Shown in pieces: positions 1-8,504 of a stretch of DNA of 32,256 nt (within the stretch, counting starts at the first letter, position 1; each line of letters opens with the position of its first letter). The stretch spans positions 1 to 32,256 of the forward strand of contig PWZL01000085.1 of the NCBI GenBank assembly GCA_003567475.1, given 5' to 3'. Below the pieces are notes generated by a model that saw nothing but the letters and a program-made list of their open reading frames with translations, was not told the origin of the DNA and did no database searches. This DNA comes from Gammaproteobacteria bacterium. GTDB taxonomy: Bacteria > Pseudomonadota > Gammaproteobacteria > Steroidobacterales > PWYM01. Position numbers and translations under genes: made by a program.

Positions 1-2
1 AC

Positions 3-152
3 GAACGCAATCCCGAGCTGCCCGAGCCGCTCTCCGCCATTGTCCAGAAGGCCATGGCGGTCGACAAGAACGCCCGTTACCAGACCATGGACGAGTTGCA
101 TGAGGCGCTCGTCGGTTATCTGGAGGAGCATCGCCAGGCATGCCGCGCCTAG
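3..152 (+). CDS. Ser/Thr protein kinase, C-terminal end (partial)
   Basis: Only the last 49 codons of this gene are inside the window; its start lies upstream. The residues read as the end of a bacterial Hanks-type (PknB-like) kinase domain: a 'LPEPLSAIVQKAMA' helix followed by 'KNARYQTMDELHEAL'. This matches the C-lobe pattern (L..IV.KAM..D...RY.T..EL..AL) that closes kinase domains with its conserved Arg. The protein then ends after 'GYLEEHRQACRA', so there is no PASTA, TPR or transmembrane extension after the kinase domain. Its stop codon overlaps the start of the downstream PilT-family gene by 13 bases, so the two are probably translated together. Kinase identity is inferred from this short tail alone. 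The catalytic loop and N-terminal domains cannot be seen. Confidence 0.6.
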   Translation, partial: ERNPELPEPLSAIVQKAMAVDKNARYQTMDELHEALVGYLEEHRQACRA

Positions 153-1246
153 ACGCCTTTCTGAAGCTCGGCCTGGCCCAGGGCTGTTCCGATGTACACC
201 TCGCGGTCGGGGTGCCGCCGATGTTGCGGATGCACGGGGACCTCATGCCCATCAAGTTTCGGGATCTCGGCGACGTTGAACTCGAAGGCTACCTCTACGA
301 GGTCCTCACCGAGAACCAGCGGGCACATTTCGAGACGGGCAACGATCTCGACTTTTCCTATGTCAGCGAAGAAGGCGGGCGGTTCCGGGTCAATCTCTAC
401 CGCAAGGACACAGGGCTCGGCGCCACGTTCCGGCATATCCCTGCCGAGATCCCCACGATGGACAAACTCGGCATGCCACCCGTCATCCAGAAGCTCTGCG
501 ATCACCACCAGGGCATGGTGCTGGTCACCGGGTCCACCGGCACCGGGAAGTCGACCACGCTGGCGTCGATGATCGACCACCTGAACAGTGACCGGGCGCT
601 CAATATCATCAGCCTCGAAGACCCGATCGAGTTCGTCCATCCGAGCAAGAAGTCCCAGGTCATCCAACGCGAACTCGGCACGCATATCCGCAGCTTTGCG
701 GAAGGCGTCCGGGCAGCGATGCGCCAGGATCCGGACGTGATCCTGGTCGGCGAGTTGCGCGACGCTGAAACCATCCGCTGGGCCATGACCGCCGCCGAGA
801 CGGGGCACCTCGTGCTCGGCACCCTGCACACCACCGGCGCGGTCAAGACCATCGACCGTGTGATCGATGCCCTCCCCGCCGAGGAGCGCGAACAGACCAA
901 GAGTTTCCTGTCCCAGAGCCTGAACGCGGTCATCACCCAGAACCTGCTGAAGACCGCCGATGGGCGTGGCCGACGTGCGGTCCTCGAGATCATGGTCATG
1001 ACACGGGCGATCGGCAAATTGATCATGACCGAGCAGACCCACCAGATTCCCGCGCAGCTTCAGACCGGGCGCGACCTCGGCATGCAGACCATGGACCAGG
1101 CACTGCTCGAAGGCGTGCGCGACAAGACCCTCGACCCCGACGATGCCTATCGCTACGGCAACGACAAGAAAGCCTTCGAACGCTTCGTCACCGACACCAC
1201 GATACTCACGCGGGTCGACATGCCAGCGATGCGTGGGAACTCCTGA
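140..1246 (+). CDS. PilT-family type IV pilus retraction ATPase (paralog 1)
   Basis: This 368-residue hexameric secretion-type ATPase probably powers pilus retraction (twitching) at the inner-membrane base of the type IV pilus. The N-terminal PAS-like domain has the family signature 'CSDVHLAVGVPPMLRMHG' (residues 16-33). The C-terminal RecA-like domain has Walker A GSTGTGKST (131-139), an Asp box SLEDPIEF (158-165), Walker B DVILVGE (199-205) and an intact His box TGHLVLGTLHT (221-231). The retraction motif AIRNLIRE of classical PilT is present only as the degenerate 'AIGKLIMTE'. The ATG at 140 has AGGAG eleven bases upstream, inside the kinase gene. A second PilT-like gene follows 19 bases after the stop. 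Family membership is clear. Whether it is the true PilT, a PilU-type accessory or a specialised paralog cannot be settled here, so no symbol is given. Confidence 0.88.
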   Translation: MPRLDAFLKLGLAQGCSDVHLAVGVPPMLRMHGDLMPIKFRDLGDVELEGYLYEVLTENQRAHFETGNDLDFSYVSEEGGRFRVNLYRKDTGLGATFRHIPAEIPTMDKLGMPPVIQKLCDHHQGMVLVTGSTGTGKSTTLASMIDHLNSDRALNIISLEDPIEFVHPSKKSQVIQRELGTHIRSFAEGVRAAMRQDPDVILVGELRDAETIRWAMTAAETGHLVLGTLHTTGAVKTIDRVIDALPAEEREQTKSFLSQSLNAVITQNLLKTADGRGRRAVLEIMVMTRAIGKLIMTEQTHQIPAQLQTGRDLGMQTMDQALLEGVRDKTLDPDDAYRYGNDKKAFERFVTDTTILTRVDMPAMRGNS

Positions 1247-1265
1247 TGATGGCAGCCAGCACGCC

Positions 1266-2330
1266 ATGAGTCTTGTCGACCGGTATCTTCAGGACGTCCT
1301 GAGCCAGGACGGCTCCGACCTCCACCTGCTGGCCGGCGATCCGCCGAGAATCCGGCGCTATGGCGATCTCCGTCAGATCGAGCCTGGCGCATTGCGCGCA
1401 GACGAGCTGCGCGATGCGCTTTACGCCATCATGCCACGGGCCACCCAGCACACGTTCGAACGCCACGATTCCGCCGATTTCGCCTACATGGTGCCGGATC
1501 TTGCCCGGTTCCGTGTCAATGTGTTCCGGCACCTCAACGGAATGGGTGCAGTGTTCAGAGCCATCCCGGCGCGCGCCAAGAGTCTCGAAGAACTCGACAT
1601 GCCGCAGGCGGTACACAACCTCTCCCGCAGCACCAATGGCCTGATTCTCGTCACCGGTAAAACCGGTTCAGGCAAGTCGACGACCCTTGCGGCGACGGTC
1701 GACGCGATCAACAGCCGGCTCCGCGGCCACATCCTGACCATCGAAGATCCAATCGAGTTCGTGCACCGGCGCAAAAACTGCCTGATCAGCCAGCGCGAAG
1801 TCGGCACCCACAGTCCGAGTTTTGCCGCCGCCCTGCATTCGGCGCTGCGCGAGGACCCTGACGTCATCCTGGTCGGTGAAATGCGTGACCTGGAGACCAT
1901 CGGTATCGCCGTGACCGCCGCTGAAATGGGGATCCTGGTCATGGGTACGCTGCACACCAATGGCGCAGCCGCCACGGTTGACCGCATCGTCAACGCCTTC
2001 CCCTCGGACAAGCAGTCGCATATCCGCACCATGCTCTCGACCTCCCTGCGCGGCGTGGTCTCGCAGCAGCTGGTGCCACGCAAGGACGGCAAGGGTCGCG
2101 TCCCGGCGCTGGAAATCCTGATCAACAACTCGGCGGTCGGCAACCTGATCCGCCAGGGCAAGCTCGACCAGTTGGAGAGCACGATGCAGGCCGGCGGCAA
2201 TACGGGCATGCGCACCATGGACGCCGCGCTGCGTGAGCTGTTCGACCGGCGTTTCATCTCCGGCCGCGACGCCTACTACGCCGCCAGCAACAAGGCCTCC
2301 TTCGAGGACCTCCGCGAAGTCACCCGCTGA
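1266..2330 (+). CDS. PilT/PilU-family type IV pilus ATPase (paralog 2)
   Basis: This is a second retraction-ATPase paralog of 354 residues. The open frame extends upstream, but the ATG at 1266 begins with 'MSLVDRYLQDVLSQDGSDLHL', aligning with the usual N-terminus, so it is preferred although its ribosome site is weak. Motifs are the N-terminal SDLHLLAGDPPRIR, Walker A GKTGSGKST (131-139), Asp box TIEDPIEF (158-165) and Walker B DVILVGE (199-205). The His box reads MGILVMGTLHT: the first histidine of the usual TGHLV..TLHT is replaced by Ile223. The AIRNLIRE equivalent is 'AVGNLIRQG'. Tandem PilT-PilU pairs are common, with PilU depending on PilT for function, so this may be the accessory member. 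It lies in one transcription unit with the preceding ATPase and the kinase. Confidence 0.86.
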   Translation: MSLVDRYLQDVLSQDGSDLHLLAGDPPRIRRYGDLRQIEPGALRADELRDALYAIMPRATQHTFERHDSADFAYMVPDLARFRVNVFRHLNGMGAVFRAIPARAKSLEELDMPQAVHNLSRSTNGLILVTGKTGSGKSTTLAATVDAINSRLRGHILTIEDPIEFVHRRKNCLISQREVGTHSPSFAAALHSALREDPDVILVGEMRDLETIGIAVTAAEMGILVMGTLHTNGAAATVDRIVNAFPSDKQSHIRTMLSTSLRGVVSQQLVPRKDGKGRVPALEILINNSAVGNLIRQGKLDQLESTMQAGGNTGMRTMDAALRELFDRRFISGRDAYYAASNKASFEDLREVTR

Positions 2331-2334
2331 CGCT

Positions 2335-2347
2335 GCGGGGACCCCGC
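2335..2347 (+). terminator. Short GC inverted repeat after the PilT-family pair
   Basis: GCGGG-GAC-CCCGC forms a 5-bp perfect stem with a 3-base loop directly after the stop at 2330. No T-run follows, so it would at best be a weak terminator or a pause site before metG. Confidence 0.22.
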
Positions 2348-2358
2348 CCATCGCTCTC

Positions 2359-2367
2359 TGGCATAAT
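2359..2367 (+). promoter_or_regulatory. Candidate extended -10 promoter for metG
   Basis: TGG-CATAAT is an extended -10 element (TGn followed by 5 of 6 matches to TATAAT), 41 bases before the metG start. No good -35 is visible at the proper distance, which extended -10 promoters tolerate. It is the only promoter-like sequence in the 78-base gap. Confidence 0.35.
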
Positions 2368-2408
2368 CGGGCGTTTGCCGCGCACCGTCATTACAGGTCG
2401 AGCACACC

Positions 2409-4088
2409 ATGTCCACCCGCCAGCTCCTGGTCACCAGCGCCTTGCCCTATGCCAACGGCGACATCCACCTCGGGCACCTGGTTGAATATCTGCAGACCGA
2501 CATCTGGGTCCGCTTCCAGAAGCTGCGGGGGCATGATTGCCTGTATGTCTGCGCGTCTGACGCCCATGGCACCCCCATCATGCTGCGCGCCGAGCAGGCG
2601 GGGATGCCGCCCGAGGCGCTGATCGAGGAGGTGGCCGACCGTCACCGCCGCGACTTTGGCGAGTTTCTCATCGAGTTCGACAACTACCACAGCACCCATT
2701 CCGCGGAAAATCGCGAGATCGTCGAACGCATCTACGCGGCGCTCACTGCGGGTGGACACATTGCCCGGCGCAGTATCAAGCAGGCCTATGACGAGGCGCG
2801 CGGAATGTTCCTGCCCGATCGCTTCGTCCGCGGGACCTGCCCGAAATGCGGCGCGCAGGATCAGTATGGGGACAGCTGCGAGGTCTGCGGTGCCACCTAT
2901 GCGCCCACCGATCTCATCGATCCGCGTTCGGTACTCTCGGGCACGGCACCGAGCGTTCGCGAGTCAGAGCATCTGTTCTTCAAGCTGGGGGATTTTGCGG
3001 CCATGCTGCAGGAGTGGATCGGCGCGGGGCACCTGCACCCGGCCGTCACCGCGAAACTTGCAGAGTGGTTCGAAGCCGGGCTGCAGGACTGGGACATCTC
3101 GCGTGACGCTCCGTACTTCGGTTTCCGTATCCCGGGCGAAGCGGACAAATTCTTCTACGTCTGGCTGGATGCGCCAGTGGGCTACATCGCGAGCTTTCTC
3201 GAGCTCAGCCGCCGCCGCGACGATCTGGATTTCGACGCCTACTGGGGCCCGGACAGCACCGTCGAGTTGTATCACTTCATCGGCAAGGACATCGTGTATT
3301 TCCACGCGCTGTTCTGGCCGGCCGTGCTCGCCGGCAGCGGCTTCCGCACACCAGACGGCGTCTTCGCGCACGGCTTTTTGACCGTGAACGGCCAGAAGAT
3401 GTCGAAATCCCGTGGCACCTTCATCACCGCCCGCAGCTACCTGGAGCACCTGGAGCCTGAGTACCTGCGCTACTACTACGCCGCCAAGCTCGGCCCCGGG
3501 ATCGATGATATCGATCTCAACCTCGAAGATTTCGTCGCCCGTGTGAACGCCGACCTGATCGGCAAGGTCGTCAATATTGCCAGCCGCTGTGCGGGCTTCA
3601 TCCACAAGCTGGCCGGCGGGCGGCTGGCGGCGCGCCTGCATGCACCCGAACTGCACGACGCTTTCTCGGCCGCCGCTGAATCGATCGCGGCGGCTTATGA
3701 GTCACGCGAGTTCTCTCGGGCCATGCGCGAAATCATGCAGCTGGCCGATCGCGCCAACCAGTACATCGATCAACACAAGCCCTGGGTGCTGGCCCGCGAG
3801 GGTGCGACCGCCGAGGCCGTCGACGTCTGCACCCAGGGTCTGAACCTGTATCGCCAGCTGGTGATCTTCCTCAAGCCCGTGTTGCCTGAAGTGGCGCGGG
3901 CCTCGGAGGCGCTGCTTCGCCTGCCGCCGCTGGTCTGGTCGGACCTTGAAGCGCCCATGCTCGACTGTGAGATCGAGCCGTTTTCGCCGCTGCTCTCGCG
4001 CATCGAGCCGGCCCGGGTCGAGTCCCTGGTGGCCGCCACCCGGACGGCAGCGGCCGCTGCTGCGTCGCCGGACGCCCACGCCGGCTAG
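2409..4088 (+). CDS. metG: Methionyl-tRNA synthetase, short form
   Basis: This enzyme charges tRNA-Met with methionine in the cytoplasm (class Ia synthetase). The Rossmann-fold signature HLGH is at residues 20-23 and KMSKS at 330-334. A zinc knuckle with Cys144, Cys147, Cys157 and Cys160 has the spacing of the E. coli enzyme. An anticodon-binding helical domain follows ('[13 protein letters not shown]'). The protein is 559 residues and stops in an Ala-rich tail just after '[15 protein letters not shown]'. In E. coli MetG (677 residues) the equivalent point is the linker into the C-terminal tRNA-binding/dimerisation domain, which is absent here. Only 10 bases separate the stop from rnfA, so the missing domain has not simply been frameshifted away. 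The catalytic core is complete and the enzyme should be active, possibly as a monomer. Confidence 0.97.
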   Translation: MSTRQLLVTSALPYANGDIHLGHLVEYLQTDIWVRFQKLRGHDCLYVCASDAHGTPIMLRAEQAGMPPEALIEEVADRHRRDFGEFLIEFDNYHSTHSAENREIVERIYAALTAGGHIARRSIKQAYDEARGMFLPDRFVRGTCPKCGAQDQYGDSCEVCGATYAPTDLIDPRSVLSGTAPSVRESEHLFFKLGDFAAMLQEWIGAGHLHPAVTAKLAEWFEAGLQDWDISRDAPYFGFRIPGEADKFFYVWLDAPVGYIASFLELSRRRDDLDFDAYWGPDSTVELYHFIGKDIVYFHALFWPAVLAGSGFRTPDGVFAHGFLTVNGQKMSKSRGTFITARSYLEHLEPEYLRYYYAAKLGPGIDDIDLNLEDFVARVNADLIGKVVNIASRCAGFIHKLAGGRLAARLHAPELHDAFSAAAESIAAAYESREFSRAMREIMQLADRANQYIDQHKPWVLAREGATAEAVDVCTQGLNLYRQLVIFLKPVLPEVARASEALLRLPPLVWSDLEAPMLDCEIEPFSPLLSRIEPARVESLVAATRTAAAAAASPDAHAG

Positions 4089-4098
4089 GCATCACGGC

Positions 4099-4680
4099 AT
4101 GACCGAACTGGCGCTGATCGTCATCGCCACGGTGCTGGTCAATAACCTGGTATTGGTCAATTTTCTGGGGCTGTGTCCCTTCATGGGCGTGACCTCCAGC
4201 ACCACCGGGACGACCGGGATGGCGCTGGCCACCGCCTTCGTGCTGACGCTCGCGGCCGCGACAGGGCACCTGGTGTACACCTGGCTCCTGGTCCCGCTGG
4301 AGTTGACCTGGCTGAGAACGCTAGCCTTCATCCTGGTGATCGCCGGCCTGGTGCAGCTGACGGAACTGATCGTGCGTGCAACCAGTCCCCTGCTCCACCA
4401 GGTGCTTGGCATTTACCTGCCACTGATCACCAGCAACTGCCTGGTGCTCGGCGTGGCTCTGATCAATCTCACCGAGGCCGAGGGATTCGTGCAAGCCGTC
4501 GTCTATGGCCTCGGAGCAGCCGGTGGCTTCGCGCTGGTGATGGTGCTGTTCGCCAGCCTGCGCGAGCGCATTGACGCGGCGCCGGTCCCGGTGGCGTTCC
4601 GCGGTGCCGGTATTGCCCTGATCACAGCCGGAATGATGTCACTGGCTTTCCTCGGCTTTGCCGGCATGATCCGCGGATGA
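4099..4680 (+). CDS. rnfA: Rnf electron transport complex subunit A
   Basis: RnfA is an integral inner-membrane subunit of the ferredoxin:NAD+ oxidoreductase (Rnf/Rsx) complex, which couples electron transfer to ion translocation and in enteric bacteria also keeps SoxR reduced. At 193 residues it has the same length as E. coli RsxA. It is almost entirely hydrophobic with about six membrane helices. The conserved cysteine motifs '[11 protein letters not shown]' (N-terminal) and '[13 protein letters not shown]' (middle), which form the paired half-repeats around the intramembrane Fe-S site in RnfA/RnfE and NqrD/NqrE, are both present. The ATG at 4099 is chosen because an upstream extension would run inside metG and break family length. 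It opens a run of six rnf genes, and its stop overlaps rnfB by ATGA. Confidence 0.96.
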   Translation: MTELALIVIATVLVNNLVLVNFLGLCPFMGVTSSTTGTTGMALATAFVLTLAAATGHLVYTWLLVPLELTWLRTLAFILVIAGLVQLTELIVRATSPLLHQVLGIYLPLITSNCLVLGVALINLTEAEGFVQAVVYGLGAAGGFALVMVLFASLRERIDAAPVPVAFRGAGIALITAGMMSLAFLGFAGMIRG

Positions 4681-5252
4681 GCCTGGTGCTGGCCGCCATT
4701 GGAGTGCTGGCCGGGCTTGCGTTGCTGCTCGGCGGGCTGATCGTGCTGGTCTCCCGTCGCCTGCCCGGTCGCGAGGCCACCGCCGTGGAGCGTCTGAATG
4801 CGGCCCTGCCGCAGACCCAGTGCGCCCAGTGCGGTTATCCCGGCTGCCGACCGTACGCCGCCGCCATGCTGGCCGGCGAGGCCGACATCAACCGCTGCCC
4901 GCCCGGTGGCGAGGCCACCATCGTGGAACTCGCCCGCCTGCTGGGCCGCGAGCCGCTTCCGCTGGCCCCGGAACTGGGCAGCCCGCCGTCCCCCCAGGTC
5001 GCGGTTATCGACGAAAGCCGCTGCATCGGCTGTACGCTATGTCTACGTGCCTGCCCCGTTGACGCCATCGTCGGCGCTCAGCAATACATGCACACGGTGA
5101 TCGCGGCGGAATGCACCGGCTGCGAGCTGTGCATCGCGCCGTGCCCGGTCGACTGCATCGACCTGCAGCCGCGCGCCGACAGCCTGCCCGTCGGCGCGCG
5201 GCTGCAGGCGCCAGTGATCAACCCCGTGACGCCACCGGCGAACGCCCCATGA
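4677..5252 (+). CDS. rnfB: Rnf electron transport complex subunit B (Fe-S)
   Basis: RnfB is the membrane-anchored iron-sulfur subunit that takes electrons from or gives them to ferredoxin. Residues 1-27 form one membrane helix. A [4Fe-4S] motif follows with Cys49, Cys52, Cys57 and Cys74 ('CAQCGYPGC...RCPPGG'). Two classical ferredoxin motifs come next: Cys116/119/122/126 ([12 protein letters not shown]) and Cys146/149/152/156 ([12 protein letters not shown]). At 191 residues it matches E. coli RsxB (192). The start overlaps the rnfA stop (ATGA) and the stop overlaps the rnfC start (ATGA), indicating translational coupling. All cluster-binding cysteines are intact, so it should be functional. 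Confidence 0.97.
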   Translation: MSLVLAAIGVLAGLALLLGGLIVLVSRRLPGREATAVERLNAALPQTQCAQCGYPGCRPYAAAMLAGEADINRCPPGGEATIVELARLLGREPLPLAPELGSPPSPQVAVIDESRCIGCTLCLRACPVDAIVGAQQYMHTVIAAECTGCELCIAPCPVDCIDLQPRADSLPVGARLQAPVINPVTPPANAP

Positions 5253-6781
5253 GCGTGGCGCTCGAGGGTCACGGGCGCCTGGCCGGCGGATTGCTCCTGC
5301 CAGGGCGCAAGGCGCAGAGCGCCGCGTTGCCGATCGCCGAGGCGCCGTTGCCGGTCGAGCTGATCTATCCGCTGGGCGCAGATGCCGGCGGCGACCCCGA
5401 GCCGGCCGTGCGGATGGGGGAGACCGTGCTCGGTGACCAGCCGCTGGTGCGCGCCCGCGAGGGCCAACCGGTGCTGGTGCATGCCGCAAGTTCAGGCCGC
5501 GTGGTGGCGATCGAGCCACGGCCAGTGGCGGGCGGTGAGGCGCCGTGCATCGTGATCGCGGTCGATGGCCGCGACGAACGCCTCCCATGCGCCCCACCGG
5601 ACGTGGCGCTGCTGCGCGACAGCCCGGCGCTGAATGCCATGCTGGCTGCCGCCGGGCTTGCCGGTCTGGGCGGGGCAGGCTTCGCCACCGGCGCGAAGCT
5701 CGCGGCCGCCCGGCAACAGGGCCTGCGGGCACTGCTCATCAACGCCGCGGAATGCGAACCCTACCTGAGCTGCGACGACCGCCTGCTGCGCGAACGCGCG
5801 CCAGAGGTGGTGGCCGGGACGCTCGCCATGCTCGCGCTCACCGGCTGTCCTGCGGCGGTGTTCGTGCTCGAAGAAGACACGCCAGAGGCCCTCGCCGCGC
5901 TCGAGACCGCCATCCGCCAAAGCAGCGACCCGGGGGTGTTGAGTATTGTCACCGTGCCGACGATCTATCCGTCGGGCGGCGAGCGCCAGCTGATCACGCT
6001 GGTCACCGGTGAGCAGGTCCCCGCGGAGGGCTACCCGCCCGACATCGGTTATCTCTGCCACAACGCCGGCACGGCGGCGGCGCTGTTCGCCTATCTCGAC
6101 ACCGGCCGTCCGCTGACCCGCCGCATCGTGACGGTCACCGGCGGTGGGGTCGCTCAGCCGCGCAACCTCGATGTCCGTCTGGGGACCCCCATCGCAGAGC
6201 TGATCCGCACCTGTGGCGGCTACCGCCCCGAGGTCGCGCGCCTGATCGTGGGTGGGGCAATGACGGGTCGCGCTGTGGCCTGCGACGAGGTGCCGGTGAC
6301 CCGCAGCACCCACGGGGTGATCGCCGCCACCGCGGCCGAACTCGGTCAGCGGGGCGAAGCGGTCGCCTGCATCCGCTGTGGCGAGTGCGCCGAGCACTGC
6401 CCTGCCGGTCTTTCGCCCCAGCTGCTCCATCGGGCCACCCAGCGTCAGGATGATGTCGCCCTTGACGGCCTCGGCCTGTTCGCCTGCATCGAATGCGGCT
6501 GCTGCGACCTGGTCTGTCCGAGCCATATCCCGCTCACCGAGCAGTTCCGCGTCGCCAAGCGACGCGTCTGGCTGCGCGCGGTCGATCGCGAGCGAGCGCG
6601 GCTCGCCGAGGCCCGCCACCTGGCCCGCGAGCGCCGTCTGACCCGACGACTGGCCGAACGTGAGGCCGCCCTCGAACGCCGTCGCCGTGCGGCGCGCGAT
6701 CCGGCGGCGTCCTCCGCAGCCATCGCCGACATTCTGCGGCGCGCACGTCGCGAGACCGATCCGGGCCGCGACGAATCATGA
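5249..6781 (+). CDS. rnfC: Rnf electron transport complex subunit C (NADH/FMN, Fe-S)
   Basis: RnfC is the peripheral cytoplasmic subunit that binds NAD(H) and FMN and relays electrons through two [4Fe-4S] clusters. The ATG at 5249 overlaps the rnfB stop and gives 510 residues. Visible features are the nucleotide/FMN motif GLGGAGFATGAKL, the 'NAAECEPYLSCDDRLL' motif shared with NuoF-like proteins, and two clusters: Cys374/377/380/384 (CIRCGECAEHC) and Cys413/416/419/423 (CIECGCCDLVC). A basic, Arg-rich helical tail (about residues 440-510) ends the protein. Enterobacterial RsxC is much longer because of Ala/Lys-rich C-terminal repeats; those are absent, giving the compact form. Its stop overlaps rnfD by ATGA. 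Confidence 0.97.
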   Translation: MSVALEGHGRLAGGLLLPGRKAQSAALPIAEAPLPVELIYPLGADAGGDPEPAVRMGETVLGDQPLVRAREGQPVLVHAASSGRVVAIEPRPVAGGEAPCIVIAVDGRDERLPCAPPDVALLRDSPALNAMLAAAGLAGLGGAGFATGAKLAAARQQGLRALLINAAECEPYLSCDDRLLRERAPEVVAGTLAMLALTGCPAAVFVLEEDTPEALAALETAIRQSSDPGVLSIVTVPTIYPSGGERQLITLVTGEQVPAEGYPPDIGYLCHNAGTAAALFAYLDTGRPLTRRIVTVTGGGVAQPRNLDVRLGTPIAELIRTCGGYRPEVARLIVGGAMTGRAVACDEVPVTRSTHGVIAATAAELGQRGEAVACIRCGECAEHCPAGLSPQLLHRATQRQDDVALDGLGLFACIECGCCDLVCPSHIPLTEQFRVAKRRVWLRAVDRERARLAEARHLARERRLTRRLAEREAALERRRRAARDPAASSAAIADILRRARRETDPGRDES

Positions 6782-7809
6782 GGTTCGAGACCACCCCGGC
6801 CCCGCATCTGTCCGTCCAGGCCAGCGTCTCCCGACTGATGCGGCGGGTGCTCTGGGCACTGCTGCCTGCGGCTGCCGCGCACCTGTGGTTCTTCGGTCCG
6901 GGGCTGGCGTTCAACATCACGGTGGCTGTGGTCACGGCACTTGCCGCGGAGGCACTGATGCTGCGCCTGCGGGGCCGCCCGATCCGCCCCGGGCTCGCCG
7001 ACGGCAGTGCGGTGCTCGCGGCGGTGCTGCTGGCCTTCGCCCTCCCGCCGCTGACGCCCTGGTGGATCACCGCCACCGGCAGCGCGTTCGCCATGGTCGT
7101 CGCCAAGCATCTCTATGGCGGACTGGGCTACAACGTGTTCAACCCGGCGATGGCCGGTTACGCGGTGGTGCTGGTGTCCTTCCCGGGCCAGCTCGCGCTG
7201 TGGAGTCTGGCCGCACCCGGCGGGCTGGCCCCGCCGGCCCTGGATCCCGCCCAGACGCTGGCCTTCACCCTGACCGGACGTCTGCCCGAGCAGGTGACGC
7301 TGGATGCGATCACCCAGGCCACCCCGCTGGACGCCCTGCGCAGCGGCCTTGCCCAACTGCAGACGCTGAGCGAGATCCGGGCCGCGGCGCCCTTCGGCGG
7401 TCCCGGCGAACAGGCCTGGCTGTGGATCAACGGCCTGATCGCCCTCGGCGGGCTCTGGCTGCTGTGGACGCGAGCCATCCGCTGGCATATTCCGGTGGCC
7501 ATGCTCGCCACCCTGGCGCTGCTCTCGGCCATCGCCGCCGCCATCGACGGTGACCGGTTCGCCAGTCCAGTGCTGCAACTGTTCAGCGGGGCGGCACTGA
7601 TCGGCGCATTTTTCATCGCCACCGATCCAGTCTCGGCGGCCACCACCCGCGTGGGCCGGTTGCTCTACGGCAGCGGGATCGGCGCACTGGTCTTCGCGAT
7701 CCGCAGCTGGGGCGGCTATCCCGACGGCGTGGCCTTCGCGGTGCTGCTGATGAATCTCACCGTCCCGCTGCTTGACCGGCACACGCGGTCACGGCCATTC
7801 GGGACATGA
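6778..7809 (+). CDS. rnfD: Rnf electron transport complex subunit D (FMN-binding membrane protein)
   Basis: RnfD is a polytopic inner-membrane subunit homologous to NqrB, carrying covalently bound FMN and thought to take part in ion translocation. It has 343 residues. The N-terminus 'PAPHLSVQASVSRLM' is typical of the family. Helices follow at about 25-100, with 'GGLGYNVFNPAM' at 114-125 a conserved RnfD/NqrB motif. The flavinylation motif appears as TQATPLDAL, with Thr182 the expected FMN attachment site. Further helices follow, with 'FFIATDPVSAATT' near the end, also conserved in the family. It overlaps its neighbours on both sides by ATGA (rnfC and rnfG). Confidence 0.96.
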   Translation: MRFETTPAPHLSVQASVSRLMRRVLWALLPAAAAHLWFFGPGLAFNITVAVVTALAAEALMLRLRGRPIRPGLADGSAVLAAVLLAFALPPLTPWWITATGSAFAMVVAKHLYGGLGYNVFNPAMAGYAVVLVSFPGQLALWSLAAPGGLAPPALDPAQTLAFTLTGRLPEQVTLDAITQATPLDALRSGLAQLQTLSEIRAAAPFGGPGEQAWLWINGLIALGGLWLLWTRAIRWHIPVAMLATLALLSAIAAAIDGDRFASPVLQLFSGAALIGAFFIATDPVSAATTRVGRLLYGSGIGALVFAIRSWGGYPDGVAFAVLLMNLTVPLLDRHTRSRPFGT

Positions 7810-8474
7810 CCCCGTCGCCGACCAGCGAACTCCGCCGTGGCCTGGCCGTGCTCTGCGGCGTGGCTATCGCTGCCGCCGGGCTGGTCGCCCTGACCTGGCA
7901 GGCGGCCGCACCGCGTATCGAGGCCAATGTCCAGGCCCGCGCCGAGGCCGGACTGGCTGCCGTGCTCGGTAACCGCGTATTCGACAATGCGCTGGCCGCG
8001 ACCGGGCACAGCCCGCAGTCGGCCGCGGCGCGGGCCGCCGGCATCGAGCGCGTCTGGCTTGCCCGTCGCGAGGGCGAGCCGGTCGCCGTCGTGCTGCAGG
8101 TCGCCACCGCGGAGGGCTACAGCGGACGCATCGTGCTGCTGCTCGGCTTGACACCCGCCGGCGAAGTGCTGGGCGTGGAGACACTGTCCCACCGCGAAAC
8201 TCCGGGGCTTGGCGACTTCATCGAGGCCGACCGCTCGGACTGGTTGTCACAGTTCCACGGCCGAGGACTGGGCCACCCGTCCGCCGAACGCTGGCGCGTG
8301 CGCCGCGACGGCGGTGACTTCGATGCCGTGACCGGGGCGACGGTGACCGCCCGCGCCGTGACCGGGGCCTTGCAGCGTGCGCTGGTATACTTCGAGGGGC
8401 ACGCACCGACGCTGCTCGCCTACCGCGATCCCGATCCCACCCATGGCACTGCCGACCCGCTGACTGTCCCATGA
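7806..8474 (+). CDS. rnfG: Rnf electron transport complex subunit G (covalent FMN)
   Basis: RnfG is a single-span membrane protein with a periplasmic FMN-binding domain, homologous to NqrC. It has 222 residues: one N-terminal helix (about 13-32), then the soluble domain. The family motif HRETPGLG is at 129-136. The flavinylation sequence DAVTGATVT has Thr179 as the expected residue to which the flavin transferase ApbE attaches FMN; no apbE gene is in this window. The start overlaps the rnfD stop. Unlike the other junctions, rnfE does not begin at the ATGA formed by the rnfG stop but 30 bases later. Confidence 0.96.
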   Translation: MTPSPTSELRRGLAVLCGVAIAAAGLVALTWQAAAPRIEANVQARAEAGLAAVLGNRVFDNALAATGHSPQSAAARAAGIERVWLARREGEPVAVVLQVATAEGYSGRIVLLLGLTPAGEVLGVETLSHRETPGLGDFIEADRSDWLSQFHGRGLGHPSAERWRVRRDGGDFDAVTGATVTARAVTGALQRALVYFEGHAPTLLAYRDPDPTHGTADPLTVP

Positions 8475-8504
8475 CCGCTCCATGACGGCCCCCTGGACTC
8501 GCCC

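Noticed and set aside
149-1267. A 372-codon open frame antisense to the first PilT-family gene
   Set aside because: It exists because of GC-rich codon bias; its translation has no recognisable domain and the plus strand encodes a clear ATPase.
4040-4098. Frameshift that removed the MetG C-terminal domain
   Set aside because: rnfA begins 10 bases after the stop and its frame reads as RnfA from its first residue; no remnant of the tRNA-binding domain is visible.
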